From Flavobacterium sandaracinum (GTDB taxonomy: Bacteria > Bacteroidota > Bacteroidia > Flavobacteriales > Flavobacteriaceae): a DNA stretch of 64,000 bases. Both the position numbers and the translations under genes were made by a program. Shown in pieces: positions 52,857 through 62,295 of the stretch (position 1 is the first letter of the stretch; the number at the start of each line of letters is the position of its first letter). The DNA is taken from contig NZ_SMFN01000001.1 in NCBI RefSeq assembly GCF_004349135.1, positions 62,001 to 126,000 on the forward strand. The letters run 5' to 3'. The notes beneath the pieces were generated by a model. That model worked only from the letters and a program-made list of their open reading frames with translations. It had not been told where the DNA came from and did not search any database.

Positions 52857-53672
52857 ATGAATCCATTACAACCGATTATAGAACAAGCTTGGGAAAACCG
52901 TGCTTTGTTACAAGAAACTACAACTACTGATGCTATCAGAGAAGTTATTGAATTATTAGACACCGGAAAATTACGTGTAGCTGAGCCAGTTGGTGAAGGT
53001 TGGCAAGTAAACGAATGGGTGAAAAAAGCGGTAGTAATGTACTTCCCTATTCAAAAAATGGAAACATGGGAATCTGGAATTTTCGAATACCATGATAAAA
53101 TGTTATTGAAAAGAGGCTATGCCGAAAAAGGAATTCGTGTTGTTCCTAACGCTGTAGCCCGTTACGGAGCTTATATTTCAAGCGGTGTTATTTTGATGCC
53201 AAGTTATGTAAATATTGGTGCTTATGTAGACGAAGGAACTATGGTAGACACATGGGCAACCGTAGGAAGTTGTGCTCAAATTGGTAAAAACGTTCACTTA
53301 AGCGGTGGAGTTGGTATCGGTGGAGTTCTAGAACCGTTGCAAGCAGCTCCAGTAATTATTGAAGACGGTGCATTTATTGGTTCACGTTGTATTGTTGTTG
53401 AAGGTGTTCACGTAGGAAAAGAAGCCGTTCTTGGTGCTAATGTTTGTTTGACAGCCTCTACAAAAATCATTGATGTTACAGGTGAAACTCCAGTTGAAAT
53501 GAAAGGTTTTGTTCCTGCTCGTTCCGTAGTGATTCCAGGAAGTTATACCAAATCATTTCCTGCAGGTGATTTCCAAGTTCCTTGTGCATTAATCATTGGA
53601 ACACGCAAGCCTTCAACTGATTTAAAAACATCATTGAATAATGCTTTACGCGAATATGACGTAGCGGTATAA
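52857..53672 (+). CDS. dapD: 2,3,4,5-tetrahydropyridine-2,6-dicarboxylate N-succinyltransferase
   Basis: The enzyme uses succinyl-CoA in the succinylase route to meso-diaminopimelate and lysine. After an alpha-helical N-terminus (MNPLQPIIEQAWENR) the protein is a left-handed beta-helix (VNIGAYVDEGTMVDTWATVGSCAQIGKN, in pieces) with GGVGIGGVLEPLQA and FIGSRCIVVEGV, typical of DapD. From the ATG at 52857 it is 271 residues, the family norm. The reading frame extends upstream to 52698, but that part covers the promoter. Glycosyltransferase genes follow on the same strand. Confidence 0.95.
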   Translation: MNPLQPIIEQAWENRALLQETTTTDAIREVIELLDTGKLRVAEPVGEGWQVNEWVKKAVVMYFPIQKMETWESGIFEYHDKMLLKRGYAEKGIRVVPNAVARYGAYISSGVILMPSYVNIGAYVDEGTMVDTWATVGSCAQIGKNVHLSGGVGIGGVLEPLQAAPVIIEDGAFIGSRCIVVEGVHVGKEAVLGANVCLTASTKIIDVTGETPVEMKGFVPARSVVIPGSYTKSFPAGDFQVPCALIIGTRKPSTDLKTSLNNALREYDVAV

Positions 53673-53707
53673 TTCGGTTTTGTTTTAAATTTTACACATA
53701 AAACCTA

Positions 53708-54688
53708 TTGGATATTTCAATAATCATAGTCAATTACAAGGGTTGGAAAGCCTTAGACGAGTGTTTAGAATCTATTGATTCCATTAGTTCAAAAACATTT
53801 TCATTTGAGGTTATCATCGTGGATAATTTTTCTAATGATGGACAATTTCCTGTTTTTAAACATAAATATTCCAAGTTTACATTTATAGAAAATACTGGTA
53901 ATAATGGTTTCTCAAATGGTTGCAACTTTGGTGCAAGCATTGCTACGGGAAACCATTTCCTTTTTTTAAATCCAGATACAAAACTCACTCTTGAAGCATT
54001 AGAAACGCTTCTGCAAACTGCGATCTCACATCCAGAGATTGGAATTGTATCCTGTTTGCAAATAAACGAAAATAATGTTTTTTACAAACAGACTAATTTA
54101 TTCCCGGCTTTAGGAAGGTTTTTTGGAATCTCAAGAGCCCTTTTTAGAAAGTTGAACAAACCCAAACTTGAAAAACGTTTCAACACAACCACTGATTTAT
54201 TTTATCCTGATTGGGTGACTGGAGCAGTTATTTTCATCAGTAGAAACTGGTTTGACAAAATTAAAGGCTGGAATGAAGATTACTGGCTGTATTTTGAAGA
54301 TGTTGACCTTTGCAAAAAAGTTGCTGATCTTGGAGGAAAAATTGCCGTAACCAGAAAAGCTACAATTTTCCATCAACATGGCGGTGCATCCCGAATAAAC
54401 GTCAAGACAAAAGCGCTTACAAAAACCGAAGTGATTATTTCTAAACACGTTTATATTAGCAATCAATTCTCAACAGGAATCCAGATCTATTTGCAAAGTC
54501 TATTGATTCTTGGAGTTCTTCTGGAGAAAATATTATTGTCCATTATCAGCCTGTTTTTGTTTTTTATTCCAAAATTAAAGGTGAATCGATTAATGCTTAA
54601 AAACTTAACCGTTTATTACTTTAACGCACTTCAAAAACAAACCTGGATTAGTCCTCGTGCTATGAATTACTTGAAAACTAACGCTTAA
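53708..54688 (+). CDS. Glycosyltransferase family 2
   Basis: The 326-residue protein has a GT-A domain: DISIIIVNYKGWKALDECLESI, NTGNNGFSNGCNFG, FLFLNPDTKL with the metal-binding DxD-like NPD, and WVTGAVIFISRNWFDKIKGWNEDYWLYFEDVDLCKK. The pattern resembles rhamnosyltransferases (RfbF/WbbL-like). A hydrophobic segment near residue 265-285 suggests membrane attachment. It starts with TTG at 53708. With the next genes it probably builds LPS core or O-polysaccharide. Confidence 0.85.
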   Translation: MDISIIIVNYKGWKALDECLESIDSISSKTFSFEVIIVDNFSNDGQFPVFKHKYSKFTFIENTGNNGFSNGCNFGASIATGNHFLFLNPDTKLTLEALETLLQTAISHPEIGIVSCLQINENNVFYKQTNLFPALGRFFGISRALFRKLNKPKLEKRFNTTTDLFYPDWVTGAVIFISRNWFDKIKGWNEDYWLYFEDVDLCKKVADLGGKIAVTRKATIFHQHGGASRINVKTKALTKTEVIISKHVYISNQFSTGIQIYLQSLLILGVLLEKILLSIISLFLFFIPKLKVNRLMLKNLTVYYFNALQKQTWISPRAMNYLKTNA

Positions 54689-54707
54689 TTTTTCTAATTT
54701 TCTCCTC

Positions 54708-55772
54708 ATGAAAATACTTGTAATTCAACAAAAAATGATTGGTGATGTTTTGGTAAGCTCCATTTTATGCGACAATCTTCGCAAAGCGTATCCAAAAGCG
54801 CAAATTGATTATATGGTTTACGAATCGACTATTGCTGTTTTACAAGGAAATACCAGTTTTGACAATCTGATCCTTTTTAAGGAAAAACATCAAAAAAACA
54901 AATGGGAATATTTAAAGTTATTAAAATCTATTCGCGCAGAAAAATACGACGTTGTTATTGATGCGTATTCGAAATTAGAAAGTTGGTTGGTCGTACTATT
55001 TTCTGGTGCCAAACAAAAAATATCATATTGGAAAAAAGGAAGAGAATTTCTCTATACAGATTCCGTAAAACGAAAAGAAAGCTCCAATACTAATTTGGGT
55101 TTAATAATCGAACAACGTTTAGCACTCCTAAATCCTTTGCTTCTGGATATTGAATTACAAACTTTCCCTCGTATTTATGTCACGCAAAAAGAGAATGATT
55201 TTGCCACTTCCCTTTTTGAATCGCACGGAATAAACCAATCCAAAAAAACGATAATGATCAGCATAATTGGCAGCAGTCCAGACAAAACGTATCCACTGGA
55301 TTATATGTCGAAATTAGTTGATTTCATTGCAGATAAAGGAGATGTGAATATTCTTTTTAATTATTTTCCAAAGCAAATTGAGGAAGCAAAAATAATTTAT
55401 GATACGTGCAAAGAAACTACAAAGCAGAAGATCTATTTTTCCGTTCTAGGCAAAAGCATCCGAGAGTTTATTGCTATTATGAACCATTGTGACATGATAA
55501 TTGGTAATGATGGCGGAGCAATAAATATGGCAAAAGCTTTAGAGAAACCTTCCTTTATTATTTTTTCTCCTTGGATTGATAAAAAAGGCTGGGCCACATT
55601 TGAAGATGGAATCAATCATGTTTCACTTCATTTAACTGAGTTTAAACCAGAATTATTTAAAGAGAAAACCGCTAAAATAGTAAAAAAAGAAACCGCTACA
55701 TTCTACACAGCTTTTACTCCTGAATTAATTTATCCTGCATTGAATACTTTTTTAGAAACGCATTTACAATAA
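54708..55772 (+). CDS. Glycosyltransferase family 9 (heptosyltransferase-like)
   Basis: The 354-residue protein shows GT-B heptosyltransferase features: MKILVIQQKMIGDVLVSSILCDNLRKAYP at the N-terminus (the IGD motif) and IGNDGGAINMAKALEKPSFIIFSPW in the donor half, plus DKTYPLDYMSKLVDFIADKG. GT9 enzymes add heptose to the Kdo of LPS inner core. The exact sugar is not predictable in flavobacteria. It lies 19 bp after the GT2 gene in the same direction. Confidence 0.88.
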   Translation: MKILVIQQKMIGDVLVSSILCDNLRKAYPKAQIDYMVYESTIAVLQGNTSFDNLILFKEKHQKNKWEYLKLLKSIRAEKYDVVIDAYSKLESWLVVLFSGAKQKISYWKKGREFLYTDSVKRKESSNTNLGLIIEQRLALLNPLLLDIELQTFPRIYVTQKENDFATSLFESHGINQSKKTIMISIIGSSPDKTYPLDYMSKLVDFIADKGDVNILFNYFPKQIEEAKIIYDTCKETTKQKIYFSVLGKSIREFIAIMNHCDMIIGNDGGAINMAKALEKPSFIIFSPWIDKKGWATFEDGINHVSLHLTEFKPELFKEKTAKIVKKETATFYTAFTPELIYPALNTFLETHLQ

Positions 55773-55789
55773 ACTTTTAAGTTAAAAAA

Positions 55790-55818
55790 TTGATTTTAAT
55801 CCGAAAACTATATTTTTG
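55790..55818 (+). promoter_or_regulatory. Promoter of the WaaE-like glycosyltransferase (TTG-N18-TATTTTTG)
   Basis: TTG (55790-55792) and TATTTTTG (55811-55818) are 18 bp apart. The start would be about 55823, 14 nt before the ATG. Confidence 0.65.
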
Positions 55819-55836
55819 TAGCACATCCAAAAATTA

Positions 55837-56628
55837 ATGACAAACAATCACAACACTAACATTTCAGTTTTAATTATTACATTAAACGAGGAAAATCAAA
55901 TGAAGTCGCTTTTGGCTGATTTAGAATTTGCTGATGAAATTGTTGTTGTGGATTCCTTCAGTAGCGATAAAACGGAATCTATTTGTAAATCATTTCAAAA
56001 AGTCACTTTCATTCAAAATAAATTCGAAAACTATTCTTCTCAACGAAATTTTGCGATCTCTCAAGCAAAAAATGACTGGATCTTATTTTTGGATGCAGAC
56101 GAAAGACTAACTCCTGCATTAAAAAATGAGATAATAACCACGGTAAATACTAACAAAACCTATTCGGCTTTTATGTTTTACAGAACTTTTATGTTTGAAG
56201 ACAAAGTGCTTCATTTTAGTGGAAATCAAAATGATAAAATATTTAGGCTCTTCAATAAAAATAATGCTGATTACACTAAAGAAAGGCTCGTACATGAAAA
56301 ATTAAAAGTGAATGGAAAAATAGGCGTGTTAAAAAATAAACTCATTCATTACTCCTATTCCAATTTTCAAGCTTATAAAGCAAAAACCATCCGTTACGGA
56401 AAATTCAAGGCTCAAGAGAAATTTATAAAGAAGCAAAAATCTTCCTTTTTATTACGATTTTTGCATCCTACTTATAATTTTTTATTCAATTATATCGTGC
56501 GATTGGGATTTCTTGACGGAAAAAAAGGCTTGATTATTTGTTATTTAAATGCAAATTCAATTCATGTCCGTTATCAAGAATTGGAACAACTTTGGAAAAC
56601 CGAAAAAAAGCTATCTCCAAAACAATAA
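55837..56628 (+). CDS. Glycosyltransferase family 2 (WaaE/KdtX-like)
   Basis: The 263-residue protein has the short GT2 form: ISVLIITLNEENQMKSLL, ADEIVVVDSFSSDKTESI, NYSSQRNFAISQAKNDWILFLDADERLTP, where DAD is the metal site. This resembles LPS core beta-glucosyltransferases of the WaaE/KdtX type. Its 3' end overlaps the convergent kinase gene by 18 bp. It has its own promoter, although the upstream glycosyltransferase genes run in the same direction. Confidence 0.87.
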   Translation: MTNNHNTNISVLIITLNEENQMKSLLADLEFADEIVVVDSFSSDKTESICKSFQKVTFIQNKFENYSSQRNFAISQAKNDWILFLDADERLTPALKNEIITTVNTNKTYSAFMFYRTFMFEDKVLHFSGNQNDKIFRLFNKNNADYTKERLVHEKLKVNGKIGVLKNKLIHYSYSNFQAYKAKTIRYGKFKAQEKFIKKQKSSFLLRFLHPTYNFLFNYIVRLGFLDGKKGLIICYLNANSIHVRYQELEQLWKTEKKLSPKQ

Positions 56629-57372
56629 TTTCTTTTTTCGAGCAATCTTTCGGTGAAATTTTGTCTGGAAATCATTGGTATAAAAGCACATTTTTGTAAA
56701 AACAGTATCATATTCTTTACCGTAAAGTTTGGCATATTCATCACTCATTACCGCAAGCATTTCTATTTTTGGCGTAAGCCTGTTCAAATTTTTCATTCGG
56801 GAATCAAAATCCATCGTTTCGTGAAAATTCATTCGGTTTAAATCCACCAAGTAAAAACTATAGACGTTGTTCGCTTCTTTCCTGATTAATGTATTTCCTG
56901 GCGAATGATCCAGAAATTCAATCCCTTTTTCATGCAAATCGAATGTGAATTTAGTGAACTGACGCAGGATATTCTCGTGATCGTGATAATCCGGTTCGAG
57001 CACTAATTCTCTAAAAGTTAGGTGGGATTGTAGATGTTCACTGATATAAAAACTTTTTTCCAGTCCTGACAATTTGAAATTTTCAGCATAAGCAATAGGC
57101 TGAGGAGTTCCAATTCCATTTTCAATTAATTTGTTTGCATATTCATAAGAGCGTCTAGCTTTAGACTTTCTAAAATATTTGTAAGCCACTTGATTGATAA
57201 CATTAGGAATTTTAAACGATTTAATGTTAATCGTTGTATCATCTAAATCAAATAATTTAATCTTATTTCTTTGACCGTCACCAAATAGTATTCCTGTTGT
57301 ATCAAAATTATTTACAAAGTTCCTAATTTGTTTCTCAAAAGATTTAAAAGAAGGGTTAAAGATATATTTCAT
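56611..57372 (-). CDS. Lipopolysaccharide (Kdo) kinase-like protein, InaA family
   Basis: The 253-residue protein has a small-kinase plan. KIKLFDLDDTTINIKSFKIP is the N-lobe with a likely ATP Lys, GIEFLDHSPGNTLI takes the place of the catalytic loop (His-x3-Asn; the Asp precedes His), and FYLVDLNRMNF is the metal-binding Asp segment. This fits the LPS kinase InaA/KdkA group, which phosphorylates Kdo or heptose of the inner core. Its place among glycosyltransferases supports this. A -7 box (TACTTTTG on the minus strand, 57392-57399) lies upstream. Confidence 0.75.
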   Translation of the reverse strand: MKYIFNPSFKSFEKQIRNFVNNFDTTGILFGDGQRNKIKLFDLDDTTINIKSFKIPNVINQVAYKYFRKSKARRSYEYANKLIENGIGTPQPIAYAENFKLSGLEKSFYISEHLQSHLTFRELVLEPDYHDHENILRQFTKFTFDLHEKGIEFLDHSPGNTLIRKEANNVYSFYLVDLNRMNFHETMDFDSRMKNLNRLTPKIEMLAVMSDEYAKLYGKEYDTVFTKMCFYTNDFQTKFHRKIARKKKLLFWR

Positions 57373-57590
57373 AAAAAGCAGAATTGAAAGACAAAAGTAA
57401 GTATTGAATTCAAGACTTAAAATATTTAATGTAATTTTACCCGAATTTTATGACTATGGTGGATTATCAGTACCCATTAAAAGAAAGCTAAAAGGGTATT
57501 AAGACCAATTATTTCTTAAAAAAGAGAGTGCTATTTTTAAATGAATACGACTACCAAATCAAAAACCAACCTAAAAATGAAACAAAAATA

Positions 57591-58703
57591 ATGACAGTTC
57601 TACATATATCTGCAGTAAAAAGTTGGGGTGGTGGCGAAAATCATATTGAAAACTTATGTTTTGAATTAGCACAATCGAATCCTGAAGTCACCAATATCAT
57701 TTTGTGCGTGAAAGATGAATTATTTCATCAACGTTTGTCCAAGACCAATATAATTACAGAAACTGCACCTTTGTCTATTAATATGGATCTTCGTTTTGTT
57801 TTGAAAATAATTAAATTGAATCGGAAATATAAACCTGATATTATTCACCTGCACGATCCTTCCGCCATTGTTCTGGCCATTGTAGCGGATAAATTTGCTG
57901 GATTACCGCCTTTTGTATTCAGCAAAAAAACATCGTTTCCTATTAAAAATAAAAAGTTGACACTTTATAAATACAATTATTTTAAAATTAAGAAGTATTT
58001 ATGTGTTTCGGAGGAAACAAAAAGAATCACAGAAGAATCCATAATTGATAAAAATAAACTAATTACAATTTATCACGGAACTAATATTGGAACTAAAAAT
58101 TCACAAACTCCTTTTTTACTGAGAGAAAAGTTCTCTATTGCTCCACAGACAAAAATAATCGGAATTATAGGCAATCATATTCGAGCCAAAAATTTTGAAA
58201 CGCTAATCGAGACCGTAAATATCATTGTTAATGTACAAAAAAGGACTGATTTTATTTTTATCCAGATAGGAAGTCATACGGATCGTACTGAGGATTTATT
58301 GCAAAGTGTAAAAAGCTTACATTTAGAAAAAAACCTTTTATTTTTAGGTTATATGCCAAATGCTTCTAATTTTATTCCACAATTTGACGCACTATTGCTT
58401 ACCTCGCAAAGTGAGGGCATTCCGCAAGTTATTTATGAAAGTTTCTACCATGAAGTCCCTGTTATCAGTACAAACGTGGGTGGAATACCTGAAATAATAC
58501 AAGATGGTATTAATGGACTTTTAGCTCCAAAACAAAACCCAGAAATACTAGCTGAAAAAATTGAATATTTATTTAATAATGAGAATATGATCTCTAATTT
58601 TGTAGGTATTTCTAAGAAAAATCTGTTGCAGTATTATACGACATCGATTATGGCACAAAAAACGCTACAAGAATATAAAACTATTTTAAATGGAAAATAT
58701 TAA
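57591..58703 (+). CDS. Glycosyltransferase family 4
   Basis: From the ATG at 57591 the 370-residue protein begins TVLHISAVKSWGGGENHIENL, the usual GT4 N-terminus. The donor half has IGIIGNHIRAKNFETLIE and SQSEGIPQVIYESFYHEVPVISTNVGGIPEII, with the conserved E-x7-E. The reading frame extends 21 codons upstream to a GTG at 57528, but those codons do not look like GT4. It probably adds a hexose to a lipid-linked or LPS acceptor on the cytoplasmic side. It overlaps tsaC by 14 bp. Confidence 0.87.
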   Translation: MTVLHISAVKSWGGGENHIENLCFELAQSNPEVTNIILCVKDELFHQRLSKTNIITETAPLSINMDLRFVLKIIKLNRKYKPDIIHLHDPSAIVLAIVADKFAGLPPFVFSKKTSFPIKNKKLTLYKYNYFKIKKYLCVSEETKRITEESIIDKNKLITIYHGTNIGTKNSQTPFLLREKFSIAPQTKIIGIIGNHIRAKNFETLIETVNIIVNVQKRTDFIFIQIGSHTDRTEDLLQSVKSLHLEKNLLFLGYMPNASNFIPQFDALLLTSQSEGIPQVIYESFYHEVPVISTNVGGIPEIIQDGINGLLAPKQNPEILAEKIEYLFNNENMISNFVGISKKNLLQYYTTSIMAQKTLQEYKTILNGKY

Positions 58704-59259
58704 CGACGAAATACTTAAAGCCTACGAAGTCATAAAAGATGGTGGAATAATCCTGTATCCTACGGACACCGTCTGGGGAATAGGTTGCGATGCTACAAAC
58801 GCTGAGGCTGTCGCCAAAATCTATAAACTAAAAAAAAGAGCCGAAACCCAAAGCATGATCGTTTTGATGAATGGCGAAAAAATGATGTACAATGTTTTTA
58901 AAGACATCCCTGAAGTAGCGTGGCAAATTATCGACTTATCCGAGAAACCAACTACTCTTATACTAGACAAACCAAGAAATGTAGCTGCTAATATCATCTC
59001 CGCCGATAACTCACTTGGAATTCGTGTTGTGAAAGAACCGTTTTGCTTTAAACTAATGGAAAAGATGAAAAAACCATTGGTTTCTACCTCAGCAAATATC
59101 TCTGGACAGCCTACTCCTATTGCCTTCAAAGATATTAGTCCGGAAATTATAAAAGGTGTAGACTATGTTGTAAATTTGCACCGTGAAAAAATTGGAGGAA
59201 AACCTTCGACTATTATAAAATTGACAAACGATTCACAGGTGAAAGTGATTAGGAAATAG
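58690..59259 (+). CDS. tsaC: Threonylcarbamoyl-AMP synthase (Sua5/YrdC/TsaC)
   Basis: The enzyme makes threonylcarbamoyl-AMP for the t6A37 modification of ANN-reading tRNAs. GGIILYPTDTVWGIGCDATN, KKRAETQSMIVL, SLGIRVVK and PLVSTSANISGQPTP are the YrdC motifs. At 189 residues it is the short TsaC form without the extra Sua5 domain. Its start overlaps the GT4 gene. Confidence 0.93.
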   Translation: MENINDEILKAYEVIKDGGIILYPTDTVWGIGCDATNAEAVAKIYKLKKRAETQSMIVLMNGEKMMYNVFKDIPEVAWQIIDLSEKPTTLILDKPRNVAANIISADNSLGIRVVKEPFCFKLMEKMKKPLVSTSANISGQPTPIAFKDISPEIIKGVDYVVNLHREKIGGKPSTIIKLTNDSQVKVIRK

Positions 59260-59280
59260 TTTTTTTATTGTAATCTTTTC

Positions 59281-59298
59281 ACCGCTGATTCGCAGATT
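59281..59298 (+). repeat. Left inverted repeat of the GxxExxY cassette
   Basis: ACCGCTGATTCGCAGATT matches the complement of 59713-59730 at 17 of 18 positions. It is 22 bp before the GxxExxY start. Confidence 0.75.
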
Positions 59299-59320
59299 AT
59301 TAATCAATTTAATATTTTTT

Positions 59321-59713
59321 ATGTCAGAAGAATACTCAAATAAAGATGAAACATACAAAATAATAGGAATTCTGTTTGAAGTACATAATAATTTAGGAAA
59401 AGGTTTCTCAGAAATCGTTTATAAAGATGCTTTGGAATACGAATTTAATGCTAATAAGATCAAATTTGAGCGTGAAAAAGAGTTTCAAGTTCAATATAAA
59501 AACACAACTTTACAGCATAAATTTTACGCTGACTTTATAGTTTTTGACAGTATAATACTTGAAGTTAAAACTGTTGATTGTTTCAACAATAGCCATTATA
59601 ATCAATGCCTTAATTATTTAAAGATTTCTGATAATGAACTAGCTTTATTAGTAAATTTCAACGCAACATCTTTAGAATATAAGCGTATAATTAATACAAA
59701 AAAATTAAAATAA
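59321..59713 (+). CDS. GxxExxY protein (PD-(D/E)XK nuclease-like)
   Basis: The 130-residue protein carries the family motif GKGFSEIVY (G-x-x-E-x-x-Y) and later [18 protein letters not shown], which fits the PD-(D/E)XK core with Asp and a Glu-x-Lys. The family is widespread, scattered and of unknown function. The gene is bounded by 18-bp inverted repeats, and the right one starts at the last base of its stop codon. It interrupts an otherwise tight tsaC to cca order. This suggests a small mobile or domesticated cassette; no transposase is present. Confidence 0.85.
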   Translation: MSEEYSNKDETYKIIGILFEVHNNLGKGFSEIVYKDALEYEFNANKIKFEREKEFQVQYKNTTLQHKFYADFIVFDSIILEVKTVDCFNNSHYNQCLNYLKISDNELALLVNFNATSLEYKRIINTKKLK

Positions 59714-59730
59714 ATCTGCGAATCTGCGGT
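59713..59730 (-). repeat. Right inverted repeat of the GxxExxY cassette
   Basis: AATCTGCGAATCTGCGGT on the plus strand, complementary to the left repeat with one mismatch. It ends 6 bp before the cca ATG, so it also forms the cca translation leader. Confidence 0.75.
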
Positions 59731-59736
59731 AAAGCA

Positions 59737-61158
59737 ATGAACTACAAACAAGCATTACATAATAAGATATTCGAAGTCATTTCTCAAGCTTCCCAAGAAC
59801 TTAACGTTGACAGTTATGTGATTGGTGGTTTCGTGCGAGATTTGCTTTTGAAAAGAGACTTCAAAAAAGACATCGACGTTGTTGCCGTGGGTAGCGGAAT
59901 CGAATTGGCTTTAAAAGTATCTCAATTACTACCTAACAAACCAAAAGTTCAGGTTTTCAAAACTTACGGAACAGCGATGTTGCGCTTTGAAGATACCGAA
60001 ATTGAGTTTGTAGGTGCCAGAAAAGAATCCTATCATTTTGAGAGCCGCAATCCTGTTGTAGAAAACGGGACGCTTGAAGACGATCAAAACCGCCGCGATT
60101 TCACCATAAACGCTTTGGCTTTATCTTTAAACGCTAAGAATTTTGGAGAATTATCCGATCCTTTTAACGGACTTGAAGATTTAAAAAACAAAATAATCAG
60201 AACACCTCTGGATCCAGATATTACTTTTTCTGATGATCCGTTACGCATGTTGAGAGGCATTCGTTTTGCGAATCAATTAGGATTTGAAATCGAAGGAAAT
60301 TCGTTGAACTCGATAACCAAAAACGCAGACCGAATCAAAATCATTTCCGGAGAACGCATTGTTGATGAATTGAATAAAATCCTTTCGACAGATAAACCTT
60401 CAGTAGGATTTTTACTTTTGTTCAAAACTGGGCTTTTAGACATTATTCTTCCCGAATTGACTGCGCTGAATCAAGTGGAGGAAATTGAAGGCCATACACA
60501 CAAAAACAATTTCTACCACACATTAGAAGTCGTTGACAATATTTGCCCAAATACGGATGATGTTTGGCTGCGCTGGTCGGCATTGTTACACGATATTGGT
60601 AAAGCGCCAACGAAACGTTTTAATAAAAAGCAAGGCTGGACTTTTCACGGACATGAGTTTCTGGGTGGAAAAATGGCAAAAAAGATATTCGAACGCTTGC
60701 ACATGCCATTGAATCACAAAATGAAATTTGTACAAAAAATGGTCATGATGAGTTCGCGCCCTATTGTATTATCACAAGATACGGTGACGGATTCTGCTGT
60801 GCGCCGTTTGGTTTTTGATGCAGGTGAAGATGTTGAGAATTTAATGACGCTGTGCGAAGCAGATATTACGACCAAAAATCCAAATAAGTTCAAGAAATAC
60901 CATAATAATTTCGAAATCGTCCGCAAGAAAATTGTTGAAGTGGAAGAGCGTGACCAAGTTCGTAATTTCCAACCACCCATATCAGGTGAAGAAATTATGG
61001 AAAAATTCAACATAAAGCCATCCAAAGAAATTGGAATGCTAAAGGAAGCTATAAAAGAAGCAATTCTTGAAGGAGAAATTCCAAATGAATATGAGGCAGC
61101 CTATGAATTCATGTTAAAAAGAGCTGCAAAAATTGGATTAAAGATTAACGCTTGTTGA
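59737..61158 (+). CDS. cca: CCA-adding tRNA nucleotidyltransferase with HD domain
   Basis: The enzyme adds or repairs the CCA end of t[31 protein letters not shown] holds the GGxVRD and DxD catalytic motifs (residues about 28-50). [10 protein letters not shown] is the R-R-D-F-T motif, and [20 protein letters not shown] the neck. A C-terminal HD phosphohydrolase domain is seen as [13 protein letters not shown] (about 285). 473 residues is usual for the HD form in Bacteroidota. The start is only 6 bp after the GxxExxY right repeat, leaving no normal leader of its own. Confidence 0.93.
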   Translation: MNYKQALHNKIFEVISQASQELNVDSYVIGGFVRDLLLKRDFKKDIDVVAVGSGIELALKVSQLLPNKPKVQVFKTYGTAMLRFEDTEIEFVGARKESYHFESRNPVVENGTLEDDQNRRDFTINALALSLNAKNFGELSDPFNGLEDLKNKIIRTPLDPDITFSDDPLRMLRGIRFANQLGFEIEGNSLNSITKNADRIKIISGERIVDELNKILSTDKPSVGFLLLFKTGLLDIILPELTALNQVEEIEGHTHKNNFYHTLEVVDNICPNTDDVWLRWSALLHDIGKAPTKRFNKKQGWTFHGHEFLGGKMAKKIFERLHMPLNHKMKFVQKMVMMSSRPIVLSQDTVTDSAVRRLVFDAGEDVENLMTLCEADITTKNPNKFKKYHNNFEIVRKKIVEVEERDQVRNFQPPISGEEIMEKFNIKPSKEIGMLKEAIKEAILEGEIPNEYEAAYEFMLKRAAKIGLKINAC

Positions 61159-61182
61159 ATTAACAATTAATTACATTTCAAA

Positions 61183-61190
61183 TATCTTTG
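61183..61190 (+). promoter_or_regulatory. -7 promoter element of ctaA
   Basis: TATCTTTG, exact TAnnTTTG, 19 bp before the ATG at 61210. TTG motifs at 61152-61157 are 25 bp or more away, beyond normal spacing. Confidence 0.5.
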
Positions 61191-61209
61191 TACAAATTAA
61201 TTTCAAACA

Positions 61210-62232
61210 ATGAAAAAAGAGAATAATTACGTTATCATTTGGTTGTTATCAGGATGTTTATTATTGTTTATGATGGTTGTAGTGGGAGGAATTACCCGAT
61301 TAACCAATTCCGGTTTATCCATGACTGACTGGCATTTAGTTACCGATACTTTTCCACCATTAACAGAAGAAAAGTGGACGAATGCTTTTGAAGAATATAA
61401 AAAATTTCCAGAATATCAAAAAATCAATATACACAATGATTTTACCCTAAGTGATTACAAGTTCATCTATTTCTGGGAATGGTTTCACCGGTTTATTGGT
61501 AGAATAATTGGTCTAGCATTTATCGTTCCTTTTTTGTATTTCTTGTTCAAGAAACGTCTTTCTACCGAAACCATCAAAAAATGTGTAGTTTTGTTGTTCA
61601 TGGGCGGATTTCAAGGGTTTTTAGGTTGGTTTATGGTTCGTAGTGGCTTAATTGACAATCCGGATGTAAGTCACTTTAGACTGGCGTTACACCTGACATT
61701 TGCCTTTATCACGTTTGCTTACACACTTTGGGTAGCTTTAGACTTAATTTACCCAAATAAAGCACAAATAATAGTTCCTTTACGAAATCTTGCACGTGTA
61801 GCATTAGTTTTTCTGATTATACAAATCATCTATGGTGGGTTTGTTGCGGGTCTAAATGCAGGTTTAATTCACAATCACTGGCCATTGATGAGCGACGGAC
61901 AATTCATTCACGATAGTGTTTTTATAGAGAAAAGCACCCTGTTTTTAAATCTCATTGAAGGAAAAAGTGGCGTTCAATTTGTTCATCGTACGATGGCTTA
62001 TGTTGTAGTAGGACTTATTTTGGCGTTGTATTTTACAAGCCGAAAACACCTGCTTACCGTACTACAGAAAAAAGGGATTAAAACATTGGTAGTAATTGTA
62101 TTTTTACAATTTGCATTGGGCGTCTTTACTTTGCTATACGGTGTGCCATTGTGGTTGGGATTATTACATCAGGTAATGGCTTTCTTTTTATTGACCGCAA
62201 TGACATTTTCTTTGCACCGATTATCCAAATAA
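61210..62232 (+). CDS. ctaA: Heme A synthase (CtaA/COX15)
   Basis: The 340-residue protein has about eight transmembrane helices and the COX15 features: GGITRLTNSGLSMTDW at the N-terminus, EWFHRFIGRIIGLAF with the heme-binding His, GGFVAGLNAGLIHNHWPLM, and FVHRTMAYVVV and LLHQVMAFFLL with the second pair of His. It oxidises heme O to heme A for aa3-type oxidases, so the organism likely has an aa3 enzyme besides the cbb3 of this window. Confidence 0.93.
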   Translation: MKKENNYVIIWLLSGCLLLFMMVVVGGITRLTNSGLSMTDWHLVTDTFPPLTEEKWTNAFEEYKKFPEYQKINIHNDFTLSDYKFIYFWEWFHRFIGRIIGLAFIVPFLYFLFKKRLSTETIKKCVVLLFMGGFQGFLGWFMVRSGLIDNPDVSHFRLALHLTFAFITFAYTLWVALDLIYPNKAQIIVPLRNLARVALVFLIIQIIYGGFVAGLNAGLIHNHWPLMSDGQFIHDSVFIEKSTLFLNLIEGKSGVQFVHRTMAYVVVGLILALYFTSRKHLLTVLQKKGIKTLVVIVFLQFALGVFTLLYGVPLWLGLLHQVMAFFLLTAMTFSLHRLSK

Positions 62233-62253
62233 AATTATAATTCAATACCTATA

Positions 62254-62282
62254 TTGCCTGACTATATTGTCACATTTCTTTG
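62254..62282 (+). promoter_or_regulatory. Promoter of the CDP-alcohol phosphatidyltransferase gene
   Basis: TTG (62254-62256), N18, TTTCTTTG (62275-62282), one mismatch to TAnnTTTG, 13 bp before the ATG at 62296. Confidence 0.45.
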
Positions 62283-62295
62283 CTTATTAACGTAA

